DNA from: Exiguobacterium sp. RIT594
Lineage (GTDB): Bacteria; Bacillota; Bacilli; Exiguobacteriales; Exiguobacteriaceae
DNA length: 64,000 nucleotides
NCBI RefSeq assembly: GCF_003339585.1
Contig: NZ_QPKF01000001.1
Location: forward strand, 1,240,001-1,304,000
Direction of reading: 5' to 3'
A program made the position numbers and the translations under genes. Shown here in pieces: positions 15,257-23,322 of this stretch. The stretch's first letter is position 1. Every line of letters starts with the position of its first letter. The notes beneath the pieces were generated by a model. The model did not search any database. It saw only the letters and a program-made list of their open reading frames with translations, and was not told the DNA's origin.

Positions 15257-15769
15257 ATGAAAAAATTCCGTGGCAAACGCCGCTACTTTCGACAACTTCA
15301 GGCCGAACAACACATCTCGGCCCATGCCTTAGATTTCAGTTCTGACAGCTGGTTTGATTTTTGGCATGTCCACCTTGATTTTTATGGACGTGGAAATGAT
15401 CATCTCAAAATTCGAAAAGCACATGTCCGGGCACTGTTTCAGCTGATGAATGAGCTCGATGCCGCACTCAAGGAGTGGGGACAACCGTATCAACTTTGGA
15501 TTGAACTGTCCCGGCTAGATGCAGGATTGGACGCCGTCTACATTCATACACACAATCCAAACGACGATAATTTTCCGTTTACCAATCCAACTTTAACGGA
15601 ACCGACCGAAAGATTGCCGGACTATCTGCAAACCATCGATGGATTGGAGCATTATCAGATCCGTTCATATGAACAGCGAAACTATGATGAGTTTGACGAT
15701 GTGCCGGTAGAAACCGCTGATCAGATCCTCGTTATTGAACGACGAGATCACCACTTATATCCGCTTTAA
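15257..15769 (+). CDS. Hypothetical protein
   Basis: A 170-residue soluble protein with basic N-terminus (MKKFRGKRRYFRQL) and an acidic, aromatic body. Recognisable blocks are SWFDFWHVHLDFYGRGND near 31-48, LWIELSRLDAGLDAVYIHTH near 77-96 and a proline-rich TNPTLTEPTERLPDYL. Related sequences seem common as hypothetical proteins in Bacilli but I cannot name the family. AAGGAG 11 bases before the ATG. Divergent from nagZ; monocistronic. Function unknown. Confidence 0.6.
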   Translation: MKKFRGKRRYFRQLQAEQHISAHALDFSSDSWFDFWHVHLDFYGRGNDHLKIRKAHVRALFQLMNELDAALKEWGQPYQLWIELSRLDAGLDAVYIHTHNPNDDNFPFTNPTLTEPTERLPDYLQTIDGLEHYQIRSYEQRNYDEFDDVPVETADQILVIERRDHHLYPL

Positions 15770-15914
15770 TTCACTGGTCTCATATATCTTGATAATGAAT
15801 GAATTCTTTTCTTTACTGTTCGATTCAATCACCATCCGACATCATCCGTCCAAAAATCGTCAAGTTCGTTTATTTTGAATCCTCTACACTGATATCAAGA
15901 AAGGAGGAATGACG

Positions 15915-16784
15915 ATGTTAAAAGAACTGAACCAACTCATGGACCATATTGAACACCATCTGACCGAAGAACTTTCAGGAACGGACATTGTCCGAATTAC
16001 TGGAGTTTCCGAATATCATTTCAGACGAATGTTTTCGTATATGTCCGGCATGACACTAAACGAATATATCAGAAACAGACGTCTTTCGCAGGCGAACATC
16101 AATCTCGTCAATCAGCATTCGGTTACCGAAGTCGCTTACGAATACGGCTATCAATCGATTGAAGGATTCTCACGTGCCTTTCGTGAGTGGTCTGGTTTCC
16201 TACCTTCAGAAGTCATTAAAAATAAAATTCAAAAATCTTTTCCCCGTTTTACTTTTTATATTGATATTAAAGGAGGAGTTTCCATGGAGTTTAAAATTGA
16301 ACGAAAAAGTCAGTTTCATGTCGTCGGCGTCTCCAAACGTGTTCCGATTCAGTTCGAGGACGTCAATCACTCCATTGTGGAGTTAGCTCAATCGATTACG
16401 CCACAGCAACGCCAAGAAATGCACCAATTAGCCGATCTATATCCGGAAACCGCCTTGAATGTCTCGTTTGATTTTGATGAAGGTTATCTAGAGGAACAAG
16501 GAAGTTTGACTCATATGATTGGTTTTGCGACGAGTATCCAAAATCCTTACGGAGATTTAGAGCAAATTACGATTGAGGACAGTCTGTGGGCCGTTTTTCC
16601 AAACACCGGTCCGTTTCCACAAACGCTTCAAGAGACGATGGCAAAAACCTATGCAGAGTGGCTACCCACTTCAGGCTATGAACTCGTCGACTTTCCAAGT
16701 ATCTCATTCACGATTCACAAGGATGATTCCCTGAACGTTTACAGCGAAGTTTGGGTCGCGGTCAAGGAAAAAACGACGTCTTAA
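15915..16784 (+). CDS. AraC family regulator with GyrI-like effector domain
   Basis: A 289-residue transcription factor. Two helix-turn-helix motifs lie in residues 1-100 (TGVSEYHFRRMFSYMSGMTL and the second around VTEVAYEYGYQSIEGFSRAF), followed by a GyrI-like small-molecule-binding domain (about 120-289), as in Rob/SoxS-type or BmrR-type regulators. AAAGGAGG lies 7 bases before the ATG at 15915, which rules out an in-frame ATG two codons earlier. No obvious target is adjacent; it is likely to control a multidrug response or its own gene. Confidence 0.88.
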   Translation: MLKELNQLMDHIEHHLTEELSGTDIVRITGVSEYHFRRMFSYMSGMTLNEYIRNRRLSQANINLVNQHSVTEVAYEYGYQSIEGFSRAFREWSGFLPSEVIKNKIQKSFPRFTFYIDIKGGVSMEFKIERKSQFHVVGVSKRVPIQFEDVNHSIVELAQSITPQQRQEMHQLADLYPETALNVSFDFDEGYLEEQGSLTHMIGFATSIQNPYGDLEQITIEDSLWAVFPNTGPFPQTLQETMAKTYAEWLPTSGYELVDFPSISFTIHKDDSLNVYSEVWVAVKEKTTS

Positions 16785-16833
16785 TTCACCTTGCGGACAA
16801 CGGCTGCCCGTAGTTTTCATTTATTATTTTACA

Positions 16834-16873
16834 AAACATCCCGTGCCATCGATACTGTTGGCGCGGGGTGTTT
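16834..16873 (+). terminator. Terminator after the AraC gene
   Basis: AAACATCCCG-TGCCA pairs with TGGCG-CGGGGTGTTT around a 10-base loop; the T tail is interrupted (TTTCGTTT). Confidence 0.55.
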
Positions 16874-16965
16874 CGTTTATCAGAATTCATTTGTGATAGT
16901 TCTTATTAATGTAATCATGATTTGTACTGTGCAAGAACCATTTTCCATGCATGATCGAGCGTTCT

Positions 16966-17058
16966 TTATGCTTTAACACCATGCGTGATCCAATCAAAAA
17001 AAATCAGCAGTAACATTCCGCCGAATACGAGATGGATCAGCCAAGGCAACGTCCCCAT
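16966..17058 (-). CDS. Possible 30-residue membrane peptide
   Basis: A short frame encoding about 30 residues, LPWLIHLVFGGMLLLIFF followed by DWITHGVKA, preceded by GGAAGT and an ATG. The single amphipathic-hydrophobic helix with aromatic ends looks like a real membrane peptide or the tail of a lost gene. It overlaps the start of the plus-strand frame at 17032. Confidence 0.3.
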   Translation of the reverse strand: MGTLPWLIHLVFGGMLLLIFFDWITHGVKA

Positions 17059-17337
17059 AAAGACTTCCCGTGCCGCACCGTTGAACGATTACCGTTCTAC
17101 TTAAAACGCTTTCTGTTTTTTGTAATTTCCTATATCGTTGCTCCTTCGGCCTCCTTGTTACTGTTGATCCACTGGAAATCGCTCCGTCCTCAAACGCGCG
17201 ACGCACGTTTGATTGTCTCCACCTTGTTTCTGCTGTTGTTTCTCGTCGATTTTTTCCCTCGTGGCTGGTACCAGAATGCCATGCTTGCCTTTACGCTCAC
17301 CGTCGGATTGTTCGTTACCTTCATCGGACTGCGCTGA
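17032..17337 (+). CDS. Small hydrophobic protein, start uncertain
   Basis: A frame of up to 101 residues; residues from about 22 onward contain three hydrophobic segments (RFLFFVISYIVAPSASLLLL, LIVSTLFLLLFLVDFF and AMLAFTLTVGLFVTFIG). No ribosome site is seen before the ATG at 17032 and the first 20 residues look non-protein-like, so the start may be internal or the gene may be a remnant. It ends before a good terminator. No family recognised. Confidence 0.4.
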   Translation: MDQPRQRPHKDFPCRTVERLPFYLKRFLFFVISYIVAPSASLLLLIHWKSLRPQTRDARLIVSTLFLLLFLVDFFPRGWYQNAMLAFTLTVGLFVTFIGLR

Positions 17338-17368
17338 AAGAGACACACTCGACAAGTGATAATACGTC

Positions 17369-17399
17369 AAAAGACCGCATCACCCGGATGCGGCCTTTT
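17369..17399. terminator. Bidirectional terminator
   Basis: AAAAGACCGCATC and GATGCGGCCTTTT form a stem between convergent genes, with A and T runs on the two sides. Confidence 0.75.
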
Positions 17400-17443
17400 A
17401 GTTCATCGCGATTCAGGAAGATACGGCTTCCCGTCTCGTCACT

Positions 17444-18178
17444 TCACTTCATATAATCAAAAATCTTCTTCGGACCGCCGAGGCGTAAATCGGAGATGAT
17501 ATGCTGGGCATCCAAAATCTTTCCGACCGGGAAATCGGCCAGCGGTGCCATGACATGCTGGAACAATTCCAAACGGGCCGGTCCGCGGTAGGCTTCCTTG
17601 ACCTGAATATCCGTGATTTGACTGCGCGTCAATTCAGAGATGATCAGTTCCCCTTCGTAGCCGCGGTGTTGCTTCAGCATGAATTGCGGTGTCCCGATGA
17701 TGGCTTTCGCCTCTTCTTCTGTTACTGGATAGTATTTGTAGCCCATCGTTGCCTGGGCGACACGAAGCGAATGATAATCGAGGGTCCCGACTAAGACGTC
17801 GTTATCCAAATAGAGTTTTGGCGAACCGTATTTTTTCGGGAACGAGGCCACTTCCCGCCCGGAAGCGATCGCTGCCTGGTTGTTGACGTACATCGACAGG
17901 TAGAATTCCCCGACTTCCCCGTTATATCGGACCGGGATGACATGTCCGCATTCCAGATACGATCCGAGTCCCGTACTGTCCGGCATATTGATGACTTCAA
18001 ACTTGATTTGATTGCCGATCAACTCAAGCGGTTCCGGTACAACGGCTCGCAGTTGTTCGAGATCCGTTTCATAAACGATATTCAAATATTCACGGTTCCG
18101 GAAGAAAATATCGACCGCCGGAAAGACCGGCGCGTTGACCGGTGTCGCGACGATATTCTGGACATCCTCTTTTTTCAT
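17444..18178 (-). CDS. Acetoacetate decarboxylase family protein
   Basis: About 244 residues of the ADC-like family. True acetoacetate decarboxylase makes acetone and CO2 through a Schiff base on a lysine. The conserved block GREVASFPKKYGSPKL (near 110-125) and the N-terminal FRNREYLNIVYETD are present; the lysine pair in FPKKYG is where Clostridium ADC has E-x-x-KK. Start at the ATG at 18178 behind GGGAGATGATCAG. It follows the ketopantoate-reductase-like gene by 13 bases, so both act in one operon. The operon probably metabolises a keto acid; the actual substrate is unknown. Confidence 0.85.
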   Translation of the reverse strand: MKKEDVQNIVATPVNAPVFPAVDIFFRNREYLNIVYETDLEQLRAVVPEPLELIGNQIKFEVINMPDSTGLGSYLECGHVIPVRYNGEVGEFYLSMYVNNQAAIASGREVASFPKKYGSPKLYLDNDVLVGTLDYHSLRVAQATMGYKYYPVTEEEAKAIIGTPQFMLKQHRGYEGELIISELTRSQITDIQVKEAYRGPARLELFQHVMAPLADFPVGKILDAQHIISDLRLGGPKKIFDYMK

Positions 18179-18191
18179 CTGATCATCTCCC

Positions 18192-19214
18192 TTATTTGAC
18201 TGCGAGAAGTGCCTTGAACTGCTCGACACTCTGTTCAAAATCGGTCACTTCCTGTTTGTCCTGTGCATTTCGGACGAGTGCTTGAATCATTGAATTGACC
18301 GGTGTCTGAATGCCATACGTTTCCCCATACATCGTGACAACACCGTTAATGTAATCAATTTCCGTCGGCTGATGTTTCCGTAAGTCCTGCAACATGCTCG
18401 CTTCAAGATTCCGCGAGCTGTTCATCAGTTGCGGCAGTTCAATCATCTTTTGTTCGATGTCATCAAGTTCGCTGTACACCGTCAAATCCGCTTCTCCCAT
18501 CCGGGCAAATTCGATGCCGTGCGCATGACCGACATCGAGGACTTCCTTCATCGCGTGAATCGCGGCCCGCAACAGGACCGGATGGTCGAGCACGTCGCCA
18601 TACGTCGCATTACAGGCGGCAGACAATCCGCTGAAGGCACTGTTGATGATCAGTTTCGACCATTTCGTACCCGGCAGGTTATCGGAAATTTCCGTTCCGC
18701 CGATCGTATCGAGGACTTCTTTTAACTGAACGATCCGGTCTGTCGTCGCCCCGTCGAGTTCGCCGATTTGCAACGCATATTTTTTGAAGAACGCGTAGTC
18801 TGTTGTCAGGCGGGATTGTCCCGGTCCGACATACGTCGCCCCGAACTCCACCGAGCCCGCGATAATCTGTTCGCTCGGAATATGCTGGCGGATGATTTCT
18901 TCCGGTACTCCGTTTTGCAAGGAAACGAGGATGCCGTCTTCTTTTAAAATCGCTTTGACCGCCGGTAAGACTTGCGGATTGTAGAGCTGTTTCGTCAGCA
19001 ACAATACGATATCATACGTTTTAGTAATCTCTTCCGGCAGAAAAGCCGTGACGCGTTGCGTGATATCGGGTCCGACGACATGTGCCCCTTTCTCGTTTAG
19101 TTGTGTGACATGTTCTTTGTTCGTATCAATCAAGTCAACGACAGGATATGTTTCACTTAAATACGCACCCATGATGGTACCGAGTGATCCTGCTCCATAA
19201 ATTGCGATATTCAT
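18192..19214 (-). CDS. Ketopantoate reductase (PanE/ApbA) family protein
   Basis: About 340 residues with an N-terminal NAD(P)-binding motif GAGSLGTIMGAYL (GxGxxG), the conserved LQNGV near 98, and a C-terminal helical ApbA domain with NSAFSGLSA and EIDYINGVV. PanE reduces ketopantoate to pantoate, but many paralogues act on other 2-keto acids, and pairing with an ADC-like gene and a LysR regulator argues for a different catabolic role. Start at the ATG at 19214 with AGAGGTG 6 bases before it; the frame extends 24 codons upstream into the promoter region. Confidence 0.85.
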   Translation of the reverse strand: MNIAIYGAGSLGTIMGAYLSETYPVVDLIDTNKEHVTQLNEKGAHVVGPDITQRVTAFLPEEITKTYDIVLLLTKQLYNPQVLPAVKAILKEDGILVSLQNGVPEEIIRQHIPSEQIIAGSVEFGATYVGPGQSRLTTDYAFFKKYALQIGELDGATTDRIVQLKEVLDTIGGTEISDNLPGTKWSKLIINSAFSGLSAACNATYGDVLDHPVLLRAAIHAMKEVLDVGHAHGIEFARMGEADLTVYSELDDIEQKMIELPQLMNSSRNLEASMLQDLRKHQPTEIDYINGVVTMYGETYGIQTPVNSMIQALVRNAQDKQEVTDFEQSVEQFKALLAVK

Positions 19215-19314
19215 TTCCATCACCTCTGCACTCAGCATATACCGGTTTCCACATAAACAAAAATATATAATGATGTATACTACCATAAACGATTACTTAT
19301 AGGAGGTGTGAGGG

Positions 19315-20190
19315 GTGGAATTGCTTCATTTACATTATTTCAGAACCGTCGCAGAAGAACTGAATTTTACTCATGCCGCGAAACGTCTGTTCATCAGTCA
19401 GCCGGCACTCAGCATGACGATTAAAAAACTCGAACGGGAATTGGATACCGAATTATTTAACCGGAACGGTCGGACGATCACCTTGACGAATCAGGGACGG
19501 ATCCTGTTGCAGTCCGTCGAAAAAATCGAGAATGAACTCGAACTCGTCAAAGACAGGCTGTCGAATCCGGAACAGGATGTGACGATCAGCCTCGCCAGTT
19601 CACACGGCCGCTTCATCCAGATTCTGCTGGCGGAATTTTTGGCCAATCCGTCAGCAACGCTGTTCAATACAGAGATCTTGTCGAACCGTGAAATCCTGAC
19701 GCAACTTTTGACTGATGAAATCCATTTCTCGATCAGCTTTATGGAAATCAAACATCCTGAAATCACAAGCGAACCCGTGGTCGAAGAAGACATCGTCCTG
19801 ACCTATCCCGGTCATTATACGGAGCAGGACGTAATGCGTGTGCTCTATGACAACGAGACGGCAAAATCTTTCCTGTTCCCGTCACACAATAAGGATTACA
19901 ACAGTTTCATCAAATTAAAGATGACAGAATTCAGTTTATACGCGGATTCGATTCGTTACATTGATGACGTCTCCCTGCAGGTCGCATTGCTTCAGCAACG
20001 GTATTTCAGCTTCGTTCCCGTTTCCGTCTGCCGGGAACTGAAGCTTCCGTTCGTCGCCAAGGATAACCTGACGATTGTCTCGAAAATCTATTTGTCACGC
20101 TTGAGCCGCGGTCTGACCGAAGAACAGCAGATTGTTTACGATGCCATTAAACAGTTCTTCCTCCGCGAAGCTGCTTCCTTCGTTAAATAA
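19315..20190 (+). CDS. LysR family transcriptional regulator
   Basis: A 291-residue LysR protein: winged HTH at 1-60 (NFTHAAKRLFISQPALSMTI), coiled linker helix, then an effector-binding domain. It starts with GTG at 19315 behind AGGAGGTG. It is divergent from the reductase/ADC-like operon and very probably controls it. An imperfect AT-rich dyad at 19264-19279 (TATATAATGATGTATA) is the best candidate for a binding site. The C-terminal domain is shorter in conserved motifs than CbbR/CysB types, so the inducer cannot be guessed. Confidence 0.9.
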   Translation: MELLHLHYFRTVAEELNFTHAAKRLFISQPALSMTIKKLERELDTELFNRNGRTITLTNQGRILLQSVEKIENELELVKDRLSNPEQDVTISLASSHGRFIQILLAEFLANPSATLFNTEILSNREILTQLLTDEIHFSISFMEIKHPEITSEPVVEEDIVLTYPGHYTEQDVMRVLYDNETAKSFLFPSHNKDYNSFIKLKMTEFSLYADSIRYIDDVSLQVALLQQRYFSFVPVSVCRELKLPFVAKDNLTIVSKIYLSRLSRGLTEEQQIVYDAIKQFFLREAASFVK

Positions 20191-20202
20191 CGGATACCCA
20201 AA

Positions 20203-20235
20203 AAAACGACCGTCCTGATGACAGGCGGTCGTTTT
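20203..20235. terminator. Bidirectional terminator
   Basis: AAAACGACCG-t-CCTG-ATGA-CAGG-CGGTCGTTTT, a long stem with one bulge between convergent lysR and hxlR-like genes. Confidence 0.8.
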
Positions 20236-20259
20236 GCTGTGCTATTCGGTTGTTACGAT

Positions 20260-20589
20260 TTAAGAAGACACGACTTCCTCGCCCGTCAAATCGATGTGTC
20301 CTTCGCCCCAGGCGCACATTGCGTCCAAGATCGGGCGCAACGACCAACCGTATTCGGATAAGGAATAGATGACTTTCGGTGGCACCTGTTCGTAGACGGT
20401 CCGGATGATGACACCGTCCTGTTCGAGCTCGCGCAGTTGTTGCGTCAACATTTTTTGCGTGATGTTCGGCATCAGCTTTTTCAATTCGCTTGTCCGGCGT
20501 TCACCTTTAATGAGATGACACATGATGACGACTTTCCATTTGCCTCCGATGACTTGCAGCGTTGCTTCGACCGGAATATTGTAGGCCAT
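20260..20589 (-). CDS. HxlR family winged-helix regulator
   Basis: A 109-residue HxlR protein with the full family pattern: ATLQVIGGKWKVVIMCHLIK, RRTSELKKLMPNITQKMLTQ, LRELEQDGVI and the wing VPPKVIYSLSEYGWSL. HxlR proteins respond to aldehydes, quinones or thiol stress; cysteines here are C24 (IMCHL) and C88 near the C-terminus, and the N-terminal redox cysteine of YodB/HypR types is absent. It is divergent from the MFS exporter and flanked by two 41-bp operator-like repeats, so it probably regulates itself and the exporter. Confidence 0.92.
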   Translation of the reverse strand: MAYNIPVEATLQVIGGKWKVVIMCHLIKGERRTSELKKLMPNITQKMLTQQLRELEQDGVIIRTVYEQVPPKVIYSLSEYGWSLRPILDAMCAWGEGHIDLTGEEVVSS

Positions 20590-20626
20590 GCTGATTCTTC
20601 CTTTCGTTACGAAGTACGGCGGGACA

Positions 20627-20667
20627 GGTACTTTTTAGTGCCTATCGCACTTGAAAGTGCGTACTTC
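20627..20667. repeat. Operator-like 41-bp repeat, copy 1
   Basis: First copy of a near-identical 41-bp direct repeat starting GGTACTTTTTAGTGCCTATC, 38 bases upstream of the HxlR start. It contains the inner dyads AGTGC/GCACT and GCACTT/AAGTGC and GTAC ends (GTACTT...GTAC). TACTT-type half-sites are typical of HxlR operators. Confidence 0.7.
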
Positions 20668-20753
20668 TCAAGTAGATTTGATGGGTTTATGATAACAACT
20701 GTCAACGGAAAGTACAAGTCGCCTTCATCCATTACTTCAATCGGTAAGGGTAG

Positions 20754-20794
20754 GGTACTTTTTAGTGCCTATCGCACTTAAAAGTACGTACTTC
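20754..20794. repeat. Operator-like 41-bp repeat, copy 2
   Basis: Second copy, differing from copy 1 at only two of 41 positions (both G to A), 127 bases further right and 130 bases before the MFS start. The pair probably forms the two operators of the divergent hxlR-like/MFS promoters. Confidence 0.7.
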
Positions 20795-20924
20795 CACTTA
20801 TTAACTCACCGCTCTATGATGGGATCACACAGAAGTGTTCCTGTTTGAAAAACGATCCGGGCCCGGTCGTTTAGAGCATGGTTGCGCTGTCTCACTTTAT
20901 CTCATTTATCCAGGAGGAATTACC

Positions 20925-22127
20925 ATGAATCAATTAAACCCGCGTGCTGAACAGGAACAGGTCCCGCAAAACGGTCGCTTTGCCCTGCTCGCACTTGCCA
21001 TCAGCGCCTTTGGTATCGGAACAACGGAATTCGTCCCGGTCGGACTGCTTGCCGCCATCGCCGGTGACTTAAATATCGGCATCACTCTGGCCGGACTGAT
21101 CATTTCCGGTTACGCAATCGGCGTCGCCGTCGGTGCACCGATCTTGACTGCCCTGACGAACCGGATGAACCGAAAAACATTACTGATGGCGTTGATGGTC
21201 GTCTTTATCGCCGGTAATCTCGTATCGGCCGTCGCGCCCAGTTTCGAACTGTTGATCGTCGCCCGGTTCATCACCGCGTTCTCACACGGTGTCTTCTTCT
21301 CGATTGGCGCAACGATTGCCGTTCAGCTCGTACCGGAACATAAAAAAGCCAGTGCCATCGCCTTGATGTTCACCGGACTGACGGTCGCGACCGTAACCGG
21401 CGTCCCACTCGGCACATTCATCGGTCAATCATTCGGTTGGCGTGCGACGTTCTTTGCCGTTGCCGCACTCGGCGTCATCGCCATCATCGCGAGCTTTTTC
21501 CTGATTCCAAAAGACTTGAAACAATCACCGCCGGCGAAGTTTTCCGACATGTTCAAACTGTTGACGAACGGTCGTTTAATGCTCGGTTTCCTGATCACCG
21601 CCCTCGGGTACGGTGGAACGTTCGTCGCCTTCACCTACTTGACGCCGATCATGCAGGACGTCACCCACATCAGTCCAAGCCTGATCAGTATCATCCTGCT
21701 TGTCTACGGCATTGCGGTCGCCATCGGCAACACGGTCGGCGGAAAACTCGCCAACGGAAATCCGATCAAAGCGTTGTTCTATATGTTCATTCTGCACGCG
21801 ATTGTCATGATTGCCCTGTCCTTCATGATTCCGTTTAAAGTCGCCGGCATCATCGGCATCATCCTGATGGGACTGCTTGCTTTCATGAATGTTCCGGGTC
21901 TGCAGCTGTATATCGTTCAGTTGGCGGAAAAATACGTCCCGGCAGCGGTTGATGTCGCTTCCGCGTTGAACATCTCCGCCTTCAATATCGGGATTGCGCT
22001 TGGGGCAACCATCGGCGGATTCGTTGCTGACACGATCGGACTTGTCCACACACCGTGGGTCGGCGGGATCATGGTCATCCTCGCCGTCATCCTGACTGCC
22101 GTCTCCCGTCGACTTGAACGTCTATAA
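20925..22127 (+). CDS. MFS transporter, DHA1/AraJ-YdhP type exporter
   Basis: A 400-residue, 12-helix major facilitator of the DHA1 class. The first helix block FGIGTTEFVPVGLLAAIAGD is the hallmark of the AraJ/YdhP/PbuE group; ALTNRMNRKTLLM is the loop 2-3 motif A and TGVPLGTFIGQSFGWR is motif C, which marks exporters. Substrates in the group include sugars, purines and drugs. Start at the ATG at 20925 behind AGGAGG; the frame is open 30 codons further upstream through the leader. Under probable HxlR control, so it may export a reactive or toxic compound. Confidence 0.9.
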   Translation: MNQLNPRAEQEQVPQNGRFALLALAISAFGIGTTEFVPVGLLAAIAGDLNIGITLAGLIISGYAIGVAVGAPILTALTNRMNRKTLLMALMVVFIAGNLVSAVAPSFELLIVARFITAFSHGVFFSIGATIAVQLVPEHKKASAIALMFTGLTVATVTGVPLGTFIGQSFGWRATFFAVAALGVIAIIASFFLIPKDLKQSPPAKFSDMFKLLTNGRLMLGFLITALGYGGTFVAFTYLTPIMQDVTHISPSLISIILLVYGIAVAIGNTVGGKLANGNPIKALFYMFILHAIVMIALSFMIPFKVAGIIGIILMGLLAFMNVPGLQLYIVQLAEKYVPAAVDVASALNISAFNIGIALGATIGGFVADTIGLVHTPWVGGIMVILAVILTAVSRRLERL

Positions 22128-22129
22128 TC

Positions 22130-22549
22130 ATGCCGACGGATATGCGTGCACTTGACTACACCGTCTGGATGCTTGGAACGGTGCACGAAATGCACATCAT
22201 CGTTCAATTATTGCATGCTCCTTGTTCATTCGAACAATTGACAGCTGCCGGATCATCACATTCGATGCATGAGCTGACTGTTTGTCTGACGCAACTCGAA
22301 CAACGTGGAGTTGTCGAACGGCCGGAAGCCGTCTATCAACTGACGCCAACAGGTAAAAGTTTGCAACCGATTTTTCAAGCCATCGCCGAACAAACCCAGC
22401 CTCCGCTTACGAAGGCTGGGTTTTATCTTGTCGCGACAAGCGTGAATTCCCACGGGATGTTTTCGCCCTTCCACCCCCGATGTTCGTCCAGTTGCGCGAG
22501 CGTGAAGCCGCTTCTGATGACGGTGTTCACGATTTCACTCATCGTATAA
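22130..22549 (+). CDS. HxlR-like winged-helix protein, degenerate, probably C-terminally extended
   Basis: The frame begins two bases after the MFS stop. Residues about 25-90 (FEQLTAAGSS, LTQLEQRGVVERPEAVYQLT, GKSLQPIFQAIAEQ) follow the HxlR wing-helix pattern but lack its first helix signature and the KMLTQQL core. The frame then runs through the terminator at 22393-22424 and antisense into the methyltransferase gene; that last third looks non-coding, so an original stop near 22390 may have been lost. No clear ribosome site. Real function doubtful; it may be a relic co-transcribed with the exporter. Confidence 0.4.
   Translation: MPTDMRALDYTVWMLGTVHEMHIIVQLLHAPCSFEQLTAAGSSHSMHELTVCLTQLEQRGVVERPEAVYQLTPTGKSLQPIFQAIAEQTQPPLTKAGFYLVATSVNSHGMFSPFHPRCSSSCASVKPLLMTVFTISLIV
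22393..22424. terminator. Terminator after the MFS gene
   Basis: AACCCAGCCT and AGGCTGGGTT form a 10-bp stem followed by TTTT on the plus strand. It lies inside the frame at 22130-22549 and at the 3' end of the convergent methyltransferase. Confidence 0.75.
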
Positions 22550-23165
22550 TGCCGCAATAGCACCTTCGGAAAGTCAGCTTGTTCAGCCGGATCAAAATGG
22601 GATTGATACGCAATGTTTTCTTCATATGTATTCTGATCGAAATAGCGCGGGATGTACTTGTCTTCATGAATACAATGTTTGATCGGATGATAATCACTCA
22701 AAATCAGTTTCCCGCCCGGCTTGAGCAAGGCAAACAAAATCGCCGTGAATGCCTCCAGGTCATGAAAATAATGCAATATCCCGCCTTCAAGATACAGGAC
22801 ATCGAATTGGTGCTCATAGGTATGCAAATCGATCTCATAAATATTGCCGACGACATATTCAATTTCTGTCCCGGCACAGGCGGCAAGTTCAAGGGCATAG
22901 CGGCGGTTGTCTTCCGAAATATCAAAGACCGTGACGTCCGCTCCAAGCAGTGCCAGTGGAACCGCCTTACGTCCGTTTGATCCACAGAGATTGGCAATTC
23001 GTTTTCCGACAACTTCTTCAAAATAGTTCTGATGTTTCTTCAGGCTTGCCTCGGGTCGGCCATGATTTTTTTTGCCTTGTCCACCGGTGACCCGTCACGC
23101 TGATTCCAAAATTCGTAGGCCCGGTATTCCCAGGCCGCTTTGTTGCGTTCACTGGATTTTTTCAC
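22423..23165 (-). pseudogene. SAM-dependent methyltransferase, frameshifted
   Basis: Reading from a GTG at 23165 (AAAGGAG upstream) gives SSERNKAAWEYRAYEFWN... to ADPRQA and a stop; reading one frame over from about 23055 gives ASLKKHQNYFEEVVGKRI, then the SAM-binding region LLGADVTVFDIS, LKPGGKLILSDYHP and an intact C-terminus. A single missing G (CCGAG where CCGGAG is expected, at about 23049-23055) breaks a class I methyltransferase of about 247 residues. The larger C-terminal fragment lacks motif I, so no active enzyme is expected unless the frameshift is a sequencing error. Methyl acceptor unknown. Confidence 0.75.
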
Positions 23166-23252
23166 ATTTTTTAGCTCCTTTTCAGTCTGACTCTATTTTA
23201 AGGCAAAAAAGTGTCCAACTGTATTTTTAAAGAAAAACAGCATACTCATCAC

Positions 23253-23281
23253 TTTACTTTGAGTTCTTATGAACTTATAAT
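23253..23281 (+). promoter_or_regulatory. Promoter of terC
   Basis: TTTACT (23253-23258), a 17-base spacer and a perfect TATAAT (23276-23281), about 40 bases upstream of the terC start. Confidence 0.55.
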
Positions 23282-23322
23282 CAAAATATAAACAGAACAC
23301 CATTTAAAAGGAGGAAGCGCTG

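Larger units (their letters stand above)
20590..20924. other. Divergent regulatory region between HxlR and MFS genes
   Basis: A 335-base region without a gene. It holds the two 41-bp repeats and, at 20851-20871, a GC-rich palindrome (AACGATCCGGG and its complement) in the presumed leader of the exporter gene, which could fold into a short hairpin. Nothing else recognised. Confidence 0.6.

Noticed and set aside
20851..20871. GC-rich palindrome as a true attenuator of the MFS gene
   Set aside because: The stem has a central mismatch and no T run, and no leader peptide or antiterminator alternative could be drawn; kept only as a note in the regulatory region.
22704..23021. 105-residue minus-strand frame
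   Set aside because: It is the wrong frame of the methyltransferase pseudogene; the neighbouring frames encode the recognisable SAM-binding motifs.
23166..23322. Possible yybP-ykoY manganese riboswitch upstream of terC
   Set aside because: The leader between promoter and start is only about 40 bases and contains neither conserved loop; too short for the aptamer.
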